DNA of 64,000 nucleotides, from the NCBI GenBank assembly GCA_026708055.1, contig JAPOVS010000026.1, forward strand, positions 101,501 through 165,500. Reading direction: 5' to 3'. Of the stretch, positions 34,428 to 42,257 are shown piece by piece. Source of the DNA: a bacterium (GTDB lineage: Bacteria; Actinomycetota; Acidimicrobiia; Acidimicrobiales; CATQHL01). The position numbers and the translations under genes are program-made. The notes under the pieces are model-generated. The model had not been told where the DNA came from and did no database searches. It saw nothing but the letters and a program-made list of their open reading frames with translations. The stretch's first letter is position 1; every line of letters starts with the position of its first letter.

Positions 34428-37215
34428 GCCCCCCCCCCCGCGAACTCTTCTGCGTCAGGAGACGGTTGACGAACGTACCGGTTCCGGTGAACGGGTCGAG
34501 CACGTGTACGCCCCGGTCGGTGAGGCCGCGCCCGAACTCCTTGCGCAGCACAGCGTCGGCCGAGCGGAGCACGAAATCCACGAGCGGCGGCGGGGTGTAG
34601 ACGATGCCGAGGCGCTTGACCTCCGCGGGCATGGCCTCGGCGAAGAACGTCTCGTAGACCTCCAGCATCACATCGAGGCGGGCGTCGGAGTCGGTGGCGC
34701 CGGCCAGCCGGTTCGCGACGCTGCTGTAGAAGCGGTCGAGGTCGCGGGTCTCGTCGCGCAGGCGGACGTCCTGGCTCTTGAACTCGTCGAGCAACTCGTT
34801 CAGGGCCTTGGAGATGGGATTTCGGTCGGCGAACCCGCTGCCGGAGAACAGGGCGTCGAACACCGGCATCGTCACCACATGCTGCGCCAGCATCGTGACC
34901 AGCGCCGGCTGCGTCAGGTGCGCGCCGACCGTGGCGCGCATGGCGTCACCGAACCGACCGAACGCCTCGGCGAGCATCTCGTCGGAGTCGAGCACGATGC
35001 GGACCCGCGTGATGATCCGTCCGGTGATCGCGGCGACCTCGCGGCCCCAGCGGTCCCAGTACTGGCGGTCGCCGCACACCTCCACCAGCTTCGAGGCGAT
35101 GGCGTTCTCGAACGGGAGCCGGCCCTGCACCGCGTCGCGCCCCGAGGTCCGGGCCGCGCATGCCTCGCCGCCGTCGCAGTCCGCCCGTGCGCACTGGTCG
35201 CAGAGACCGGCTGTGATGATCCTCAGCGGCACGGTGCCGCCGAGGTCCGCCGTGTTGATCGCCACGTCAAGGCGCTCGTCGTGGGACCGGAGCGCCTTCA
35301 GGACGTCCCAGACCTGTTTGAAGTCGGATCCCGACAGCACCCTGTCGTCGGCCAGGCTCGCCCCCGACGGCACCACGACCGGGAGCACGACGTAGCCGTA
35401 CTTCTTGGCCTCCGAGCGGCGCATGACCCTGCCGACCGCCTGCACCACATCGATCTGCGACCGCTTCGGTTCGATGAACAGGACCGCGTCGAGCGCCGGG
35501 ACGTCCACACCCTCGGTCAGGCACTTGGCGTTGGTGACGACCCGGCAGCCGTCGCCGTGGGCGGTGCCCTGCAGCCAGTCGATGGTCGTCTTGCGCTTGA
35601 AGGCATTGTCGCGGCCGTCCACATGGCGGACCGCGCAGTCCAGCAGTTCGGCCCCGGCGGTATTCCGAGCGGCCATGCTGTCGATCACCGGCTCCCAATA
35701 CCTCTCGAGCCGCTGCGAGTTCCTGATGGTGTTGGTGAAGGCGATCGCCCGCCGCGCCGCGAACTCCGGGTTGACCGCCCCGGTGACGCGCCCGGCGGCG
35801 CACCGGGTGGTTGGGTCCGCCAGGGCGTCCCAGCATCCGGCCAGCCGGACGGCCTCCCCCGCGTTGATCGGATCCCGGTCGTCACCGGCCTCTATGTAGT
35901 CGAACTGCTCGATCACGGGGTCCTCGGCCACGGCGATGACCAGTACCTGGTAGTCGGTGAGGTAGCCGCCCTCCACGGCGTCGCCGAAACCCATCCGGGA
36001 GAACTCCGGGCCGTAGACGTCCTCGTCGTCCATCGAGTAGACGTCGAAGTCCCGGACGTGCTCGTCGGCCTTGGCTTTCAGCCGGCTGGTGTACAGGCGC
36101 GGCGTGGCGGTCATGTAGAGCCGCTTATCGGCGCGGATCTCGTCGGGGTCGTGCACGAGCGTGAACGCCGTCGCACGGCTGACCTCCTGGACGCCCGTCG
36201 TGCGGTGCGCCTCGTCGCAGATCACCAGGTCGAAGCCGGGCGCGCCGGCGCGCTGAGCCGCGGCCACCAACTCCAGCGACTGGTAGGTGCAGAAGACCGT
36301 TGTCATCTCATCCTCGGCGGGCACCGAGAGCTGCTCGGTGATCCGCACAGGGTCGGTCGTGACCGGCATGGCCAGTTCGACCATGTCGGCATCCTCGTCG
36401 GCGCGCCCGGCCCGTGTGTCCGAGCAGACGCCGACGTAGCGATGCGGGATGTCGGGGCTGCGACGGCGGGCCCATTCCCGCATGATCTGGCCCATCAGGG
36501 CGATGGACGGCACCAGCAGCATCACCCGCCCGCCCCGGCCGGCGAGGCGCTCGGCGATCCACAGGGCCACCACCGACTTGCCCGTCCCGCAGGGAAGGAT
36601 CAGCTTGCCCCGATCAGACTCGACGAAGCCCGCGATCACCTTCTCGACGGCGGTGGCCTGGAACGGGTACGGCACGCAGCGCGCCGAGTCGAAGGACAGC
36701 CTGTCGGGCGCCTCGAAGAAATCCGACCACGAGACCGGCCAACCCTCGAGGTCGGGGCGCTGCACCACCTCGCAACGGGGCGACGCGTTGAGCACCATCG
36801 TCTCGGCGTTCGACGTGAGCGGCACCGTCACCACCAGGATGCGATGCGTGAACCACGGGGCGCTCGACGCCGAGAGGAACGAGTCCACGTCGGACTTGGC
36901 GATCCGAGAAGTCTCACCGTAGAACTTGGTCTGGATTGCGCACAGGCCGCCGCCCCATTGCTCGGTCTGCTCGGCCACGAGATCGATCCCGACGTCGGGG
37001 CCGTAGCCGTGCGCGGTCCGGCCCGGCCACTCCACCCAGCGCCAGACGTTGCGGAACCGCTGCGGACCGTACTCGCCCGGATGCCGCTCGAAGGCGTACC
37101 GCACGAGCCTCTCGAACACCCGGCCCCGCACACCGTCGTCGGAGTAGCGCTCCCGCAGGCTGTCGAACAGACCGTCGCCCGACTCGCCGGGGCGCGGGCG
37201 CAAATCACCATTCAT
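34129..37215 (-). CDS. Nuclease-helicase part of a phase-variable type ISP (LlaGI-like) restriction-modification enzyme
   Basis: A 1028-codon frame. Residues ~1-160 hold a restriction-endonuclease-like domain (PDVGIDLVAEQ...AIQTKFYGETS). The SF2 helicase follows: KLILPCGTGKSVVALWIAER, LVICDEAHRTTG, KRLYMTATPRLY and VVQAVGRVMRRSEAKKYG. Residues ~850-925 begin the N6-adenine MTase (RLGIVYTPPPLVDFVLRSAD, VHVLDPFTGTGTFVNRLL). At the G11 tract the frame switches, and the last ~100 residues are out-of-frame Arg/Pro/Gly sequence. Enzymes of this type cut unmodified foreign DNA after ATP-driven translocation and protect self by hemimethylation. ATG 37215 is preferred to GTG 37221. A HigBA pair is divergent upstream. 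Confidence 0.85.
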   Translation of the reverse strand: MNGDLRPRPGESGDGLFDSLRERYSDDGVRGRVFERLVRYAFERHPGEYGPQRFRNVWRWVEWPGRTAHGYGPDVGIDLVAEQTEQWGGGLCAIQTKFYGETSRIAKSDVDSFLSASSAPWFTHRILVVTVPLTSNAETMVLNASPRCEVVQRPDLEGWPVSWSDFFEAPDRLSFDSARCVPYPFQATAVEKVIAGFVESDRGKLILPCGTGKSVVALWIAERLAGRGGRVMLLVPSIALMGQIMREWARRRSPDIPHRYVGVCSDTRAGRADEDADMVELAMPVTTDPVRITEQLSVPAEDEMTTVFCTYQSLELVAAAQRAGAPGFDLVICDEAHRTTGVQEVSRATAFTLVHDPDEIRADKRLYMTATPRLYTSRLKAKADEHVRDFDVYSMDDEDVYGPEFSRMGFGDAVEGGYLTDYQVLVIAVAEDPVIEQFDYIEAGDDRDPINAGEAVRLAGCWDALADPTTRCAAGRVTGAVNPEFAARRAIAFTNTIRNSQRLERYWEPVIDSMAARNTAGAELLDCAVRHVDGRDNAFKRKTTIDWLQGTAHGDGCRVVTNAKCLTEGVDVPALDAVLFIEPKRSQIDVVQAVGRVMRRSEAKKYGYVVLPVVVPSGASLADDRVLSGSDFKQVWDVLKALRSHDERLDVAINTADLGGTVPLRIITAGLCDQCARADCDGGEACAARTSGRDAVQGRLPFENAIASKLVEVCGDRQYWDRWGREVAAITGRIITRVRIVLDSDEMLAEAFGRFGDAMRATVGAHLTQPALVTMLAQHVVTMPVFDALFSGSGFADRNPISKALNELLDEFKSQDVRLRDETRDLDRFYSSVANRLAGATDSDARLDVMLEVYETFFAEAMPAEVKRLGIVYTPPPLVDFVLRSADAVLRKEFGRGLTDRGVHVLDPFTGTGTFVNRLLTQKSSRGGGRGRLPRAPRGPRPQVHRCGRRGTGDPCQRDCAARLLPRGPQDRGGLQGAHRRLRAVRGDRPHRHVPDERQHPSAHLRADGPKLHAGQAPERPAHRGNRR
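34429..34439 (-). repeat. G11 homopolymer tract inside the type ISP gene
   Basis: Eleven G on the coding strand just after MTase motif I (LDPFTGTGTFVNRLL). In the assembled sequence the upstream frame runs on only to a stop at 34129, whereas the conserved MTase continues in another frame. Ten or thirteen G would join them, so the assembled state is OFF for the full enzyme. Confidence 0.88.
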
Positions 37216-37278
37216 CGGCACGGGCGTGAACAGTACGCGACCGCGGCCGCCGAGGCGAGCAACGATCCGTCAAGCGTG

Positions 37279-37298
37279 TGATATCATTTTTGATGTCA
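37279..37298 (+). promoter_or_regulatory. Candidate operator/promoter of the HigBA pair
   Basis: TGATATCATTTTTGATGTCA contains two near-palindromic half sites (TGATATCA, TGATGTCA) and a -10-like TATCAT (37282-37287) just before the toxin ATG. This AT-rich spot in GC-rich DNA suits autorepression by the toxin-antitoxin complex. Confidence 0.45.
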
Positions 37299-37636
37299 TG
37301 TGGTCGGTGGAGGTCGAACCGGAAGTCGAGCAATGGATCGAATCGCTCGCCGTGAGGGAGTTTGCACTAGTGCTGGCGGCCGTCGAGCGACTCGCCGAGG
37401 GCGGCAGCCGGCTTCGGTTCCCGGCTTCGCGTCCGCTGGGCGACGGCCTCTTCGAGTTGCGGATCGATCTCGCCCGTACAGCGCGACGGATCACGTTCTA
37501 CTTTGCGGACGACAGGCGGATCGTGCTCTTGACAACGTTCCGCAAGCAGAAGCAGAACGAGCGCACCGAAGTCCGGCGCGCTCGGAGGGCGATGCGCCGA
37601 TGCGTCGCTGAAGGACACGCAGTCGAGGAGGAATGA
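37298..37636 (+). CDS. RelE/HigB-like toxin (phage Gp49-like family)
   Basis: A 112-residue protein starting MWSVEVEPEVEQWIESL, then LRFPASRPLGDGLFELRIDL, ARRITFYFADDRRIVLLTTF and RKQKQNERTEVRRARRAMRR. This order (toxin first, HTH antitoxin second) and the GLFELR...R.TF...LL..F.KK pattern are typical of HigB/Gp49-like ribosome-dependent mRNA interferases. Its stop overlaps the antitoxin start. It is divergent from the type ISP gene and may stabilise the island. Confidence 0.88.
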   Translation: MWSVEVEPEVEQWIESLAVREFALVLAAVERLAEGGSRLRFPASRPLGDGLFELRIDLARTARRITFYFADDRRIVLLTTFRKQKQNERTEVRRARRAMRRCVAEGHAVEEE

Positions 37637-37941
37637 TGGCGCGCCCAACGATTGAAGAGATTCGAGATATGCGACTCGACGCGATGAGCGATGACGAGCG
37701 CGCCGAGTTCGACGCGGCGCTCGCGGCGGCCCGACTGGCTCTGGAGGTCGGGGAGCAGGTCCGCGATGCGCGAGAAGCTGCGGGCCTGACTCAGCGACAA
37801 CTGGCGACTCGCATGGCCACGAGCCAGGCGGCGGTAGCCCGCCTCGAGGCCGGCGGCACGAGCGCAACGCTCGCCACGCTTCAAAAAGTCGCCGCAGCGC
37901 TCGACATGACGATCACGGTCAACCTGGCTCCGGCGCACTGA
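37633..37941 (+). CDS. HigA-like antitoxin with HTH_XRE domain
   Basis: A 102-residue protein. The C-terminal half is a lambda-repressor-like HTH (VRDAREAAGLTQRQLATRMA, TSQAAVARLEAGG, TLATLQKVAAALD). ATG 37633 or 37636 follows a strong GAGGAGGA Shine-Dalgarno inside the toxin gene. It should bind the upstream toxin and repress the operon. Confidence 0.9.
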   Translation: MMARPTIEEIRDMRLDAMSDDERAEFDAALAAARLALEVGEQVRDAREAAGLTQRQLATRMATSQAAVARLEAGGTSATLATLQKVAAALDMTITVNLAPAH

Positions 37942-37979
37942 CAGCAACGCCTCGCCGCGCAGGCCGATTCGCCGCGGAG

Positions 37980-38335
37980 TCAACCTGTGTGAGCTCGGTG
38001 GTGATCTTCCGAAAGTTCACGGCGCGTGCGCAGCGTCTCAGCATCGTTCAGCAGGACCCAGTAGTCCCAGCCGTCGGAGCGCCTGTCGCCGTCGGCACGG
38101 GCCGCTCGCAGCGGCGAGTCATAGACATGCTCGTCCAGCGCTATGAGGGCGTCGTCTGTGATCTCGGCGATTGTGTCGTATCGCCGACCGGGTAGCCGCG
38201 GTAGATCGAGTCCACCAAGTCGCGGACCTTGACCTTCTCCCACACGAACGGACGCTAGATATCCGGAAGACGCAACGCTCCGGATTGCACCGCCGCGACG
38301 AGGTTCTGGGCAGTCCACGGCACAGGCTTGAACAT
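37980..38335 (-). pseudogene. Broken DUF262 (GmrS-like) gene, N-terminal remnant joined to another fragment
   Basis: From ATG 38335 the minus strand reads MFKPVPWTAQNLVAAVQSGA then LRLPDI, stop TAG (38257-38255), [20 protein letters not shown] and YPVG. This is the signature start of DUF262 proteins, where the stopped codon is an invariant Gln (CAG to TAG). After YPVG the frame is lost. A different frame carries [20 protein letters not shown] and SDGWDYWVLLNDAETLR to a stop at 37980. DUF262 nucleases of the GmrSD type act on modified phage DNA. Both the amber codon and the junction argue for a dead gene. Confidence 0.7.
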
Positions 38336-38345
38336 GTCGCTCACT

Positions 38346-39530
38346 TCAGAGCCCTCTCATCCCTCGCGCCGCCCGCCGATTGCCTGGATCCGCTGCTTCA
38401 GCACGTTGAAGCTCGGGCCACCAGCCGAGCATCTTGCTGCATATGTCCGCGTACAGGCGGGCGGTCGCGCCGCCTCCGAACGCCGCCTCCGGCGCGACGT
38501 CGAACGCGTGGTGCAGCAGTGTGGGCGTGTCAGTCTCAATCACCATGTCGACGACCAACGGATTGGGCGAGACGCCCGAGGTCTGATCGGTGTCGAACAC
38601 GAGAATCCATGCCGTCGCCTCCTCAGTCAGCCCGACGCCTTCCGGTCGAGGCAATGATCGGAGCGTCCGATCACGAGGATCGATCAGCAGTTCAGGTCCG
38701 CCGAGGTGTGGCTGCCAGGAGTTCCACACCGCACGCGGAAGCGCCAGCACGGTTCCTGCGCAACTCGCGTGGAGACCCAACTGGAACTTGAAGATCATCT
38801 GGTAGAAGGTCCGCTTGAACGTGTCGGCGATGCTTGGCCCCTGGATCGCCCTCCCCGCCCACTCGGGGTTCTCGCGGACTTGATCGGCGAAACTCGACTG
38901 ATGCAGGTCGAGCGCGTTTCTCAGCGCCGTCGTGGCCTGGCCGTACGATCCGTGGAACTCCATCGTCTGCACTTCCACGATTGCGTACCGGCCGATCTCG
39001 GGATCGCCCGAACCGCCCAGGAGTTCGACCATGGCGATGTCGAATGAGAGTTCCGGCGATCGATCAGTCGGTCTCAGCGAGATTTCCCCGCCAAGGCGGG
39101 CACGAAAGTAGACGATCACCGGTTCGTCGACAGCGAGCGCGGCTCGGATACGCAACCGCGACCTCGGATCGTCAAGCGTCACAGCGGCGACGATCAGCGC
39201 ATCGGCATCGCCAGCGACATCGAACAGGCGACGCGCAACCTCGTTGAGCAGTCCACCGTCGAGCGTGCGATACGGGCAAACCAGCCAGTCGATCGAGCCG
39301 TCGTCGACGCCATACCGGCGCGCGTTCCGGCTGGTGATCGTGCACACGCCCTGGGAAGGCGTCGCCTTGATGCATTCCTGGGCTTCACCGACCGCTTCGG
39401 TCAAGAACGGGCACAGATGTGCCCGCATCGCATCCAGCGAAGCGGCGCCGAGTTGAACTTCGGGGTAGATTCGCTGTCCGAACCACTCTCCCACGTAGTG
39501 ATTCGGCTGACGTGAGCTACGCCGAGCCAC
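38346..39530 (-). CDS. NotI-like type II restriction endonuclease
   Basis: A 394-residue protein that aligns from memory along most of its length with R.NotI: WFGQRIYPEVQ, four cysteines in CPFLTEAVGEAQECIK...GVCTI...DWLVCPYR (the NotI Fe-Cys4 site), LGGEISLRPTDRSPELSFD, the catalytic E-x-Q region VEVQTMEFHGSYGQATTALR, FKRTFYQMIFKFQLGLHASC and AGTVLALPRAVWNSW. NotI cuts GCGGCCGC; the same or a related 8-bp site is the natural guess. The start overlaps the end of the methyltransferase gene by 14 bp, as in many type II operons. Confidence 0.85.
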   Translation of the reverse strand: MARRSSRQPNHYVGEWFGQRIYPEVQLGAASLDAMRAHLCPFLTEAVGEAQECIKATPSQGVCTITSRNARRYGVDDGSIDWLVCPYRTLDGGLLNEVARRLFDVAGDADALIVAAVTLDDPRSRLRIRAALAVDEPVIVYFRARLGGEISLRPTDRSPELSFDIAMVELLGGSGDPEIGRYAIVEVQTMEFHGSYGQATTALRNALDLHQSSFADQVRENPEWAGRAIQGPSIADTFKRTFYQMIFKFQLGLHASCAGTVLALPRAVWNSWQPHLGGPELLIDPRDRTLRSLPRPEGVGLTEEATAWILVFDTDQTSGVSPNPLVVDMVIETDTPTLLHHAFDVAPEAAFGGGATARLYADICSKMLGWWPELQRAEAADPGNRRAARGMRGL

Positions 39531-40470
39531 GAAGTCGAGTGCTGATCACGCTTGCCAGATCCCGCGCGGCAACTTCCGCGAACGATTCGGCCGACTCGAA
39601 GCCGATCGCGGTTCGCCCATGCGCGGCTGCGATCGTGAGCGCACGTCCGGTGCCGCAGAACGGGTCGAGGACCACACCGCCGACCGGCGACGACGACAGG
39701 ACGCGGGGGCGAATCACCTCCGGCGGGAACGTCGCCGAGTGTCCGTGCGCCCCCGAGCGAGCGTTGACGGTCACCACGTCACGGGCGCCGGGCTCGACTT
39801 CGTCCAGGTCATAGAAGTAAGCGGCCCGACCCTCGCTCGGCCGGCGAACGAAGTGAAACAGGTGCTCGTGGGTCAGCCGGAGGCGATCCCTCTCGGGCCG
39901 GGGCGGAACATTCGGCTTCGACCAGATGAGATCGTTCCGCAGAATCCAGCGACGACCCTGCATCAAGATCGCGAACCGCGCCGGCACCATCAGCAACTGC
40001 TTCTCCTGCCGGTAGTCCCCCATCGGCGTGCGCCGTCTGACCCGGCGCGTGCCGCCGAGGCCTTGCCGGCCCCCGGGGCGGATGCTCGCCCAACGCGCGA
40101 AGTAGGTGTCGCCGATGTTGACCCAGACGTTCCCGTCGGCCTTTAGGACAGGGCGTGCCCGGTCGAACCACTCGGCCAGGTGAGCCACGTACCAGTCAGG
40201 CGTCGGTTCAAGACCCAACATGCCGCCGTTAGCGCGGTACCAGTCATACGGAGGGGCAACATCAAGCGACTCGCCCTCGCGCCGCCACGCATCCTGAACC
40301 GCCCAGTTGTGATCCTCCTGCCCCTCGTACACGCGCTGACACCAATACGGCGGGCTCGTCACGATCAAGTCCACCGACGACTCGGGCAGCTTCCCAATCA
40401 GATCGAATGCATCGCCGCAGTAGATCTCCGACTCTCGGGGCACCGAGGTTTTCGCGGGCCGGCCACTCAT
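39517..40470 (-). CDS. DNA methyltransferase (beta class, N4-cytosine or N6-adenine) of the NotI-like system
   Basis: A protein of about 317 residues with motif IV first (LIVTSPPYWCQRVYEG), the target-related middle (RFAILMQGRRWILRNDLIWS, KPNVPP) and motif I last (GVVLDPFCGTGRALTIAAAH, GRTAIGFE), the beta-class order. TSPPYW favours N4-cytosine methylation, which would suit a G+C-only site such as GCGGCCGC. The start is ATG 40470, with TATTGT 7 nt upstream (leaderless pattern), or ATG 40500. It is cotranscribed with the endonuclease. Confidence 0.85.
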   Translation of the reverse strand: MSGRPAKTSVPRESEIYCGDAFDLIGKLPESSVDLIVTSPPYWCQRVYEGQEDHNWAVQDAWRREGESLDVAPPYDWYRANGGMLGLEPTPDWYVAHLAEWFDRARPVLKADGNVWVNIGDTYFARWASIRPGGRQGLGGTRRVRRRTPMGDYRQEKQLLMVPARFAILMQGRRWILRNDLIWSKPNVPPRPERDRLRLTHEHLFHFVRRPSEGRAAYFYDLDEVEPGARDVVTVNARSGAHGHSATFPPEVIRPRVLSSSPVGGVVLDPFCGTGRALTIAAAHGRTAIGFESAESFAEVAARDLASVISTRLRGSA

Positions 40471-40640
40471 GCGACCAACAATAGGGTCGGGGTGTGACAT
40501 CGCAGCGGACCGGAGTCGGCTGGCGACGCGGACGAGGCTCGTCTGGGAACCGGCGGAAGGCACCATCAGGATCACCAACCATCACGGCTACTGCGCATCG
40601 ACGGTCGCCGCCGCGAGTGTCGAGGCGGCCGCCAACGTCG

Positions 40641-40745
40641 TCAGTCGCGGTAAGCGAGCGCCGGGGGCAGGGGCCTCACGATGTTCGTGGTCTCGACTGC
40701 GACGGCAACCAGGCGCCGTAGGTGGCGGATCAGAGGGAACGGATG
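40641..40745 (-). pseudogene. Relic of the 3' end of a type ISP gene
   Basis: The minus strand encodes PLIRHLRRLVAVAVETTNIV and RPLPPAL before a stop at 40641. This matches the end of the ISP C-terminal domain at 31.66-31.74 kb (LIRHLRRLITVAVETTNIV) at about 85-90% of bases by eye. The upstream ~120 codons in this frame do not resemble the ISP protein. The rest of 40471-40828 (about 358 bp) shows no other gene. Confidence 0.7.
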
Positions 40746-40828
40746 CCACCGGAGCGGCTCGCGGGCAGGCTCTCCGGTCGGAGACGTGTCTTGCGCGCCG
40801 GAAGCGAGGACCGCCGGAGTTCCGACGT

Positions 40829-41149
40829 TCAGCAGTCCACTGCGACACGCAACGCCGCACACGCCTCGTCGGTACGCAGAGCACCCAACTCACAGATTCG
40901 CTCGGTGAGGAACGCCTTCGGAACCACGCGAAGGTTGTCGAAGCCAGCGGCGCACTCGGTCCGCAGGCCGTCTTCGGGCCCCAGTCGCACCTCGGTCGGG
41001 ATGTTCCTGACCGTGCGGGTGACCGGTGCCGCCAGAACGCCGTTCAGCACCGGGATCGCCGACGACCGACTCATCACCAGGAACGGGCGCCTTCCGACGT
41101 CCTCCATCTCACCCCACCAGATCTCGCCACGGCGCGGCTCACTCACCAC
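40829..41149 (-). CDS. MazF/PemK-like toxin
   Basis: A 106-residue protein with VSEPRRGEIWWGEMEDVGRR, PFLVMSR, LAAPVTRTVRNIPTEVRL and ECAAGFDNLRVVPKAFLT, following the MazF/PemK pattern of strand order and the RPxL(V)xxR motif. GTG 41149 or 41146 overlaps the antitoxin stop and has GGAGGA upstream. It is distinct in sequence from the pair at 1.4-1.9 kb. Confidence 0.85.
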   Translation of the reverse strand: MVSEPRRGEIWWGEMEDVGRRPFLVMSRSSAIPVLNGVLAAPVTRTVRNIPTEVRLGPEDGLRTECAAGFDNLRVVPKAFLTERICELGALRTDEACAALRVAVDC

Positions 41150-41406
41150 GGTTCCTCCAGGATCGCATCGCGCAGCGATGCCGCCGCTGCGCGCTTGTCG
41201 CCGTCGGTCTGGGGAAACCGTCGGTAGCCCTCGGCGATCTCGGCGTCCAGCATCCGGGCCCGCTCCTTCGCAGCCAGCTCCTCGATTCCGGCTCGAACGA
41301 GCGCCGCGCGGCTGGGGTAGACGCCGACGCTCACCAAGTCGTCGACAGTCGACAGCAGCGAGGTCGGCAATCTGACCGCGACCTGCTCGGTCCGTTCGGA
41401 TCCCAC
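41143..41406 (-). CDS. Ribbon-helix-helix antitoxin paired with the MazF-like toxin
   Basis: An 87-residue protein beginning MGSERTEQVAVRLPTSLLST, then GVYPSRAALVRAGIEELAAK, a classic CopG/RHH dimerisation and DNA-binding core. An acidic and basic C-terminal tail follows. GTG 41406 is preceded by TAGGAT 6 nt upstream, another candidate leaderless promoter. Gene order (antitoxin, then overlapping toxin) is standard. Confidence 0.85.
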   Translation of the reverse strand: MGSERTEQVAVRLPTSLLSTVDDLVSVGVYPSRAALVRAGIEELAAKERARMLDAEIAEGYRRFPQTDGDKRAAAASLRDAILEEPW

Positions 41407-41543
41407 GGACTCATCCTACAGGAGAAACATCGATCGGATACCGTTCTCGACCATCGAACTGGTATGCGAGATCAATGTCGCTGTGCATGGCGACGCGATT
41501 GGCACCCAACGGCGCCGGCGATGCGCCCAGGGTGGCCGCCCGT

Positions 41544-41569
41544 CATGGTCACGAGTATGGTCACGAACT
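41544..41569 (+). repeat. Short direct repeat upstream of the Phd antitoxin
   Basis: ATGGTCACGA occurs twice in close tandem (CATGGTCACGAG then TATGGTCACGAA) a few bases before the antitoxin start. It could be an operator; TATGGT may also serve as a -10 box. Confidence 0.4.
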
Positions 41570-41575
41570 GCTCGC

Positions 41576-41884
41576 ATGGCCGGCATGACAAGCGGACCTG
41601 CGTTGACGAGGACCATACCGGCCGGGGAGTTCAAGGCGAAGTGCCTCAAGCTCATGGACGAGGTGAACGAGACGGGCGCGACCATCGTCATCACCAAGCG
41701 GGGCCGACCGGTATCCCGGCTCGTACCCGTCGAGCGCGAGGGGAGAGGGATCAGCGGGATCCTCCCGGAGTTCGGTGACTTCGTGGACGATCCCTCCGAG
41801 ACCGTCATCGGCCCCGAGGACGTGCGGGCGCTGGAAGCGGGCTGGGATGCCGGCCGGTCGCCCTCCGCGCGTCTTGGCGCATGA
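41576..41884 (+). CDS. Phd/YefM-family antitoxin without an adjacent toxin
   Basis: A protein of about 102 residues with TRTIPAGEFKAKCLKLMDEV, TGATIVITKRGRPVSRLVPV, the Phd/YefM DNA-binding core. The C-terminal half (LPEFGDFVDDPSETVIGPED) should bind a toxin, normally a PIN-domain VapC or Doc encoded directly downstream. Here the stop is followed by only ~30 bp before the convergent whiB gene, so the partner is missing or elsewhere. ATG 41576 or 41585 may be the start. Confidence 0.8.
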   Translation: MAGMTSGPALTRTIPAGEFKAKCLKLMDEVNETGATIVITKRGRPVSRLVPVEREGRGISGILPEFGDFVDDPSETVIGPEDVRALEAGWDAGRSPSARLGA

Positions 41885-41913
41885 TCCTGCGACAGCGCCC
41901 GTGCCGGGTCCGC

Positions 41914-42162
41914 TCAGAGGAGCCGGCGGCGCTCCTGCTCGTTGAGGCCGCCCCAGATGCCGTGGGGCTCGCGGATCCGCAGGGCGTACTCCAGACACTC
42001 GGTGATCACCGTGCACTGGGCACAGATGGCCTTGGCGCGGCGCTCGCGCTCGGATCTCTCTTCTTTCGCCTCCGCCACCGTCGGCGGGAAGAACACCGCC
42101 GACTGGGGGCCTCTGCAGGCCGCCCGCATCTGCCATTCGACACCGTCGGTGATCGCGCTCAC
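41914..42162 (-). CDS. WhiB-family Fe-S transcriptional regulator
   Basis: An 82-residue WhiB protein. The four cysteines are in ACRGPQ, ICAQCTVITEC (C-x2-C-x5-C) with the first ~35 residues earlier, followed by the G(I/V)WGG turn in HGIWGGLNEQERRRLL. WhiB proteins hold a 4Fe-4S cluster and work with the primary sigma factor in Actinobacteria. GTG 42162 is chosen because GGGGAGG lies at the right distance. This gene is one of the best taxonomic markers in the window. Confidence 0.93.
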   Translation of the reverse strand: MSAITDGVEWQMRAACRGPQSAVFFPPTVAEAKEERSERERRAKAICAQCTVITECLEYALRIREPHGIWGGLNEQERRRLL

Positions 42163-42257
42163 GCGGCCTCCCCTGTCACGGGGGCGACCATAGGACGGCA
42201 TTCGATCCAGCACAAGACGGGGTTCGGGATTCGTCGCAGGCGAGCCCGCCGACGCTG

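Noticed and set aside
32343..37215. The type ISP locus as an ordinary decayed pseudogene
   Set aside because: Not excluded, but within each proposed frame the nuclease, helicase, methyltransferase and modules are intact, and every break coincides with a slippage-prone tract or module boundary, which is not what random decay gives.
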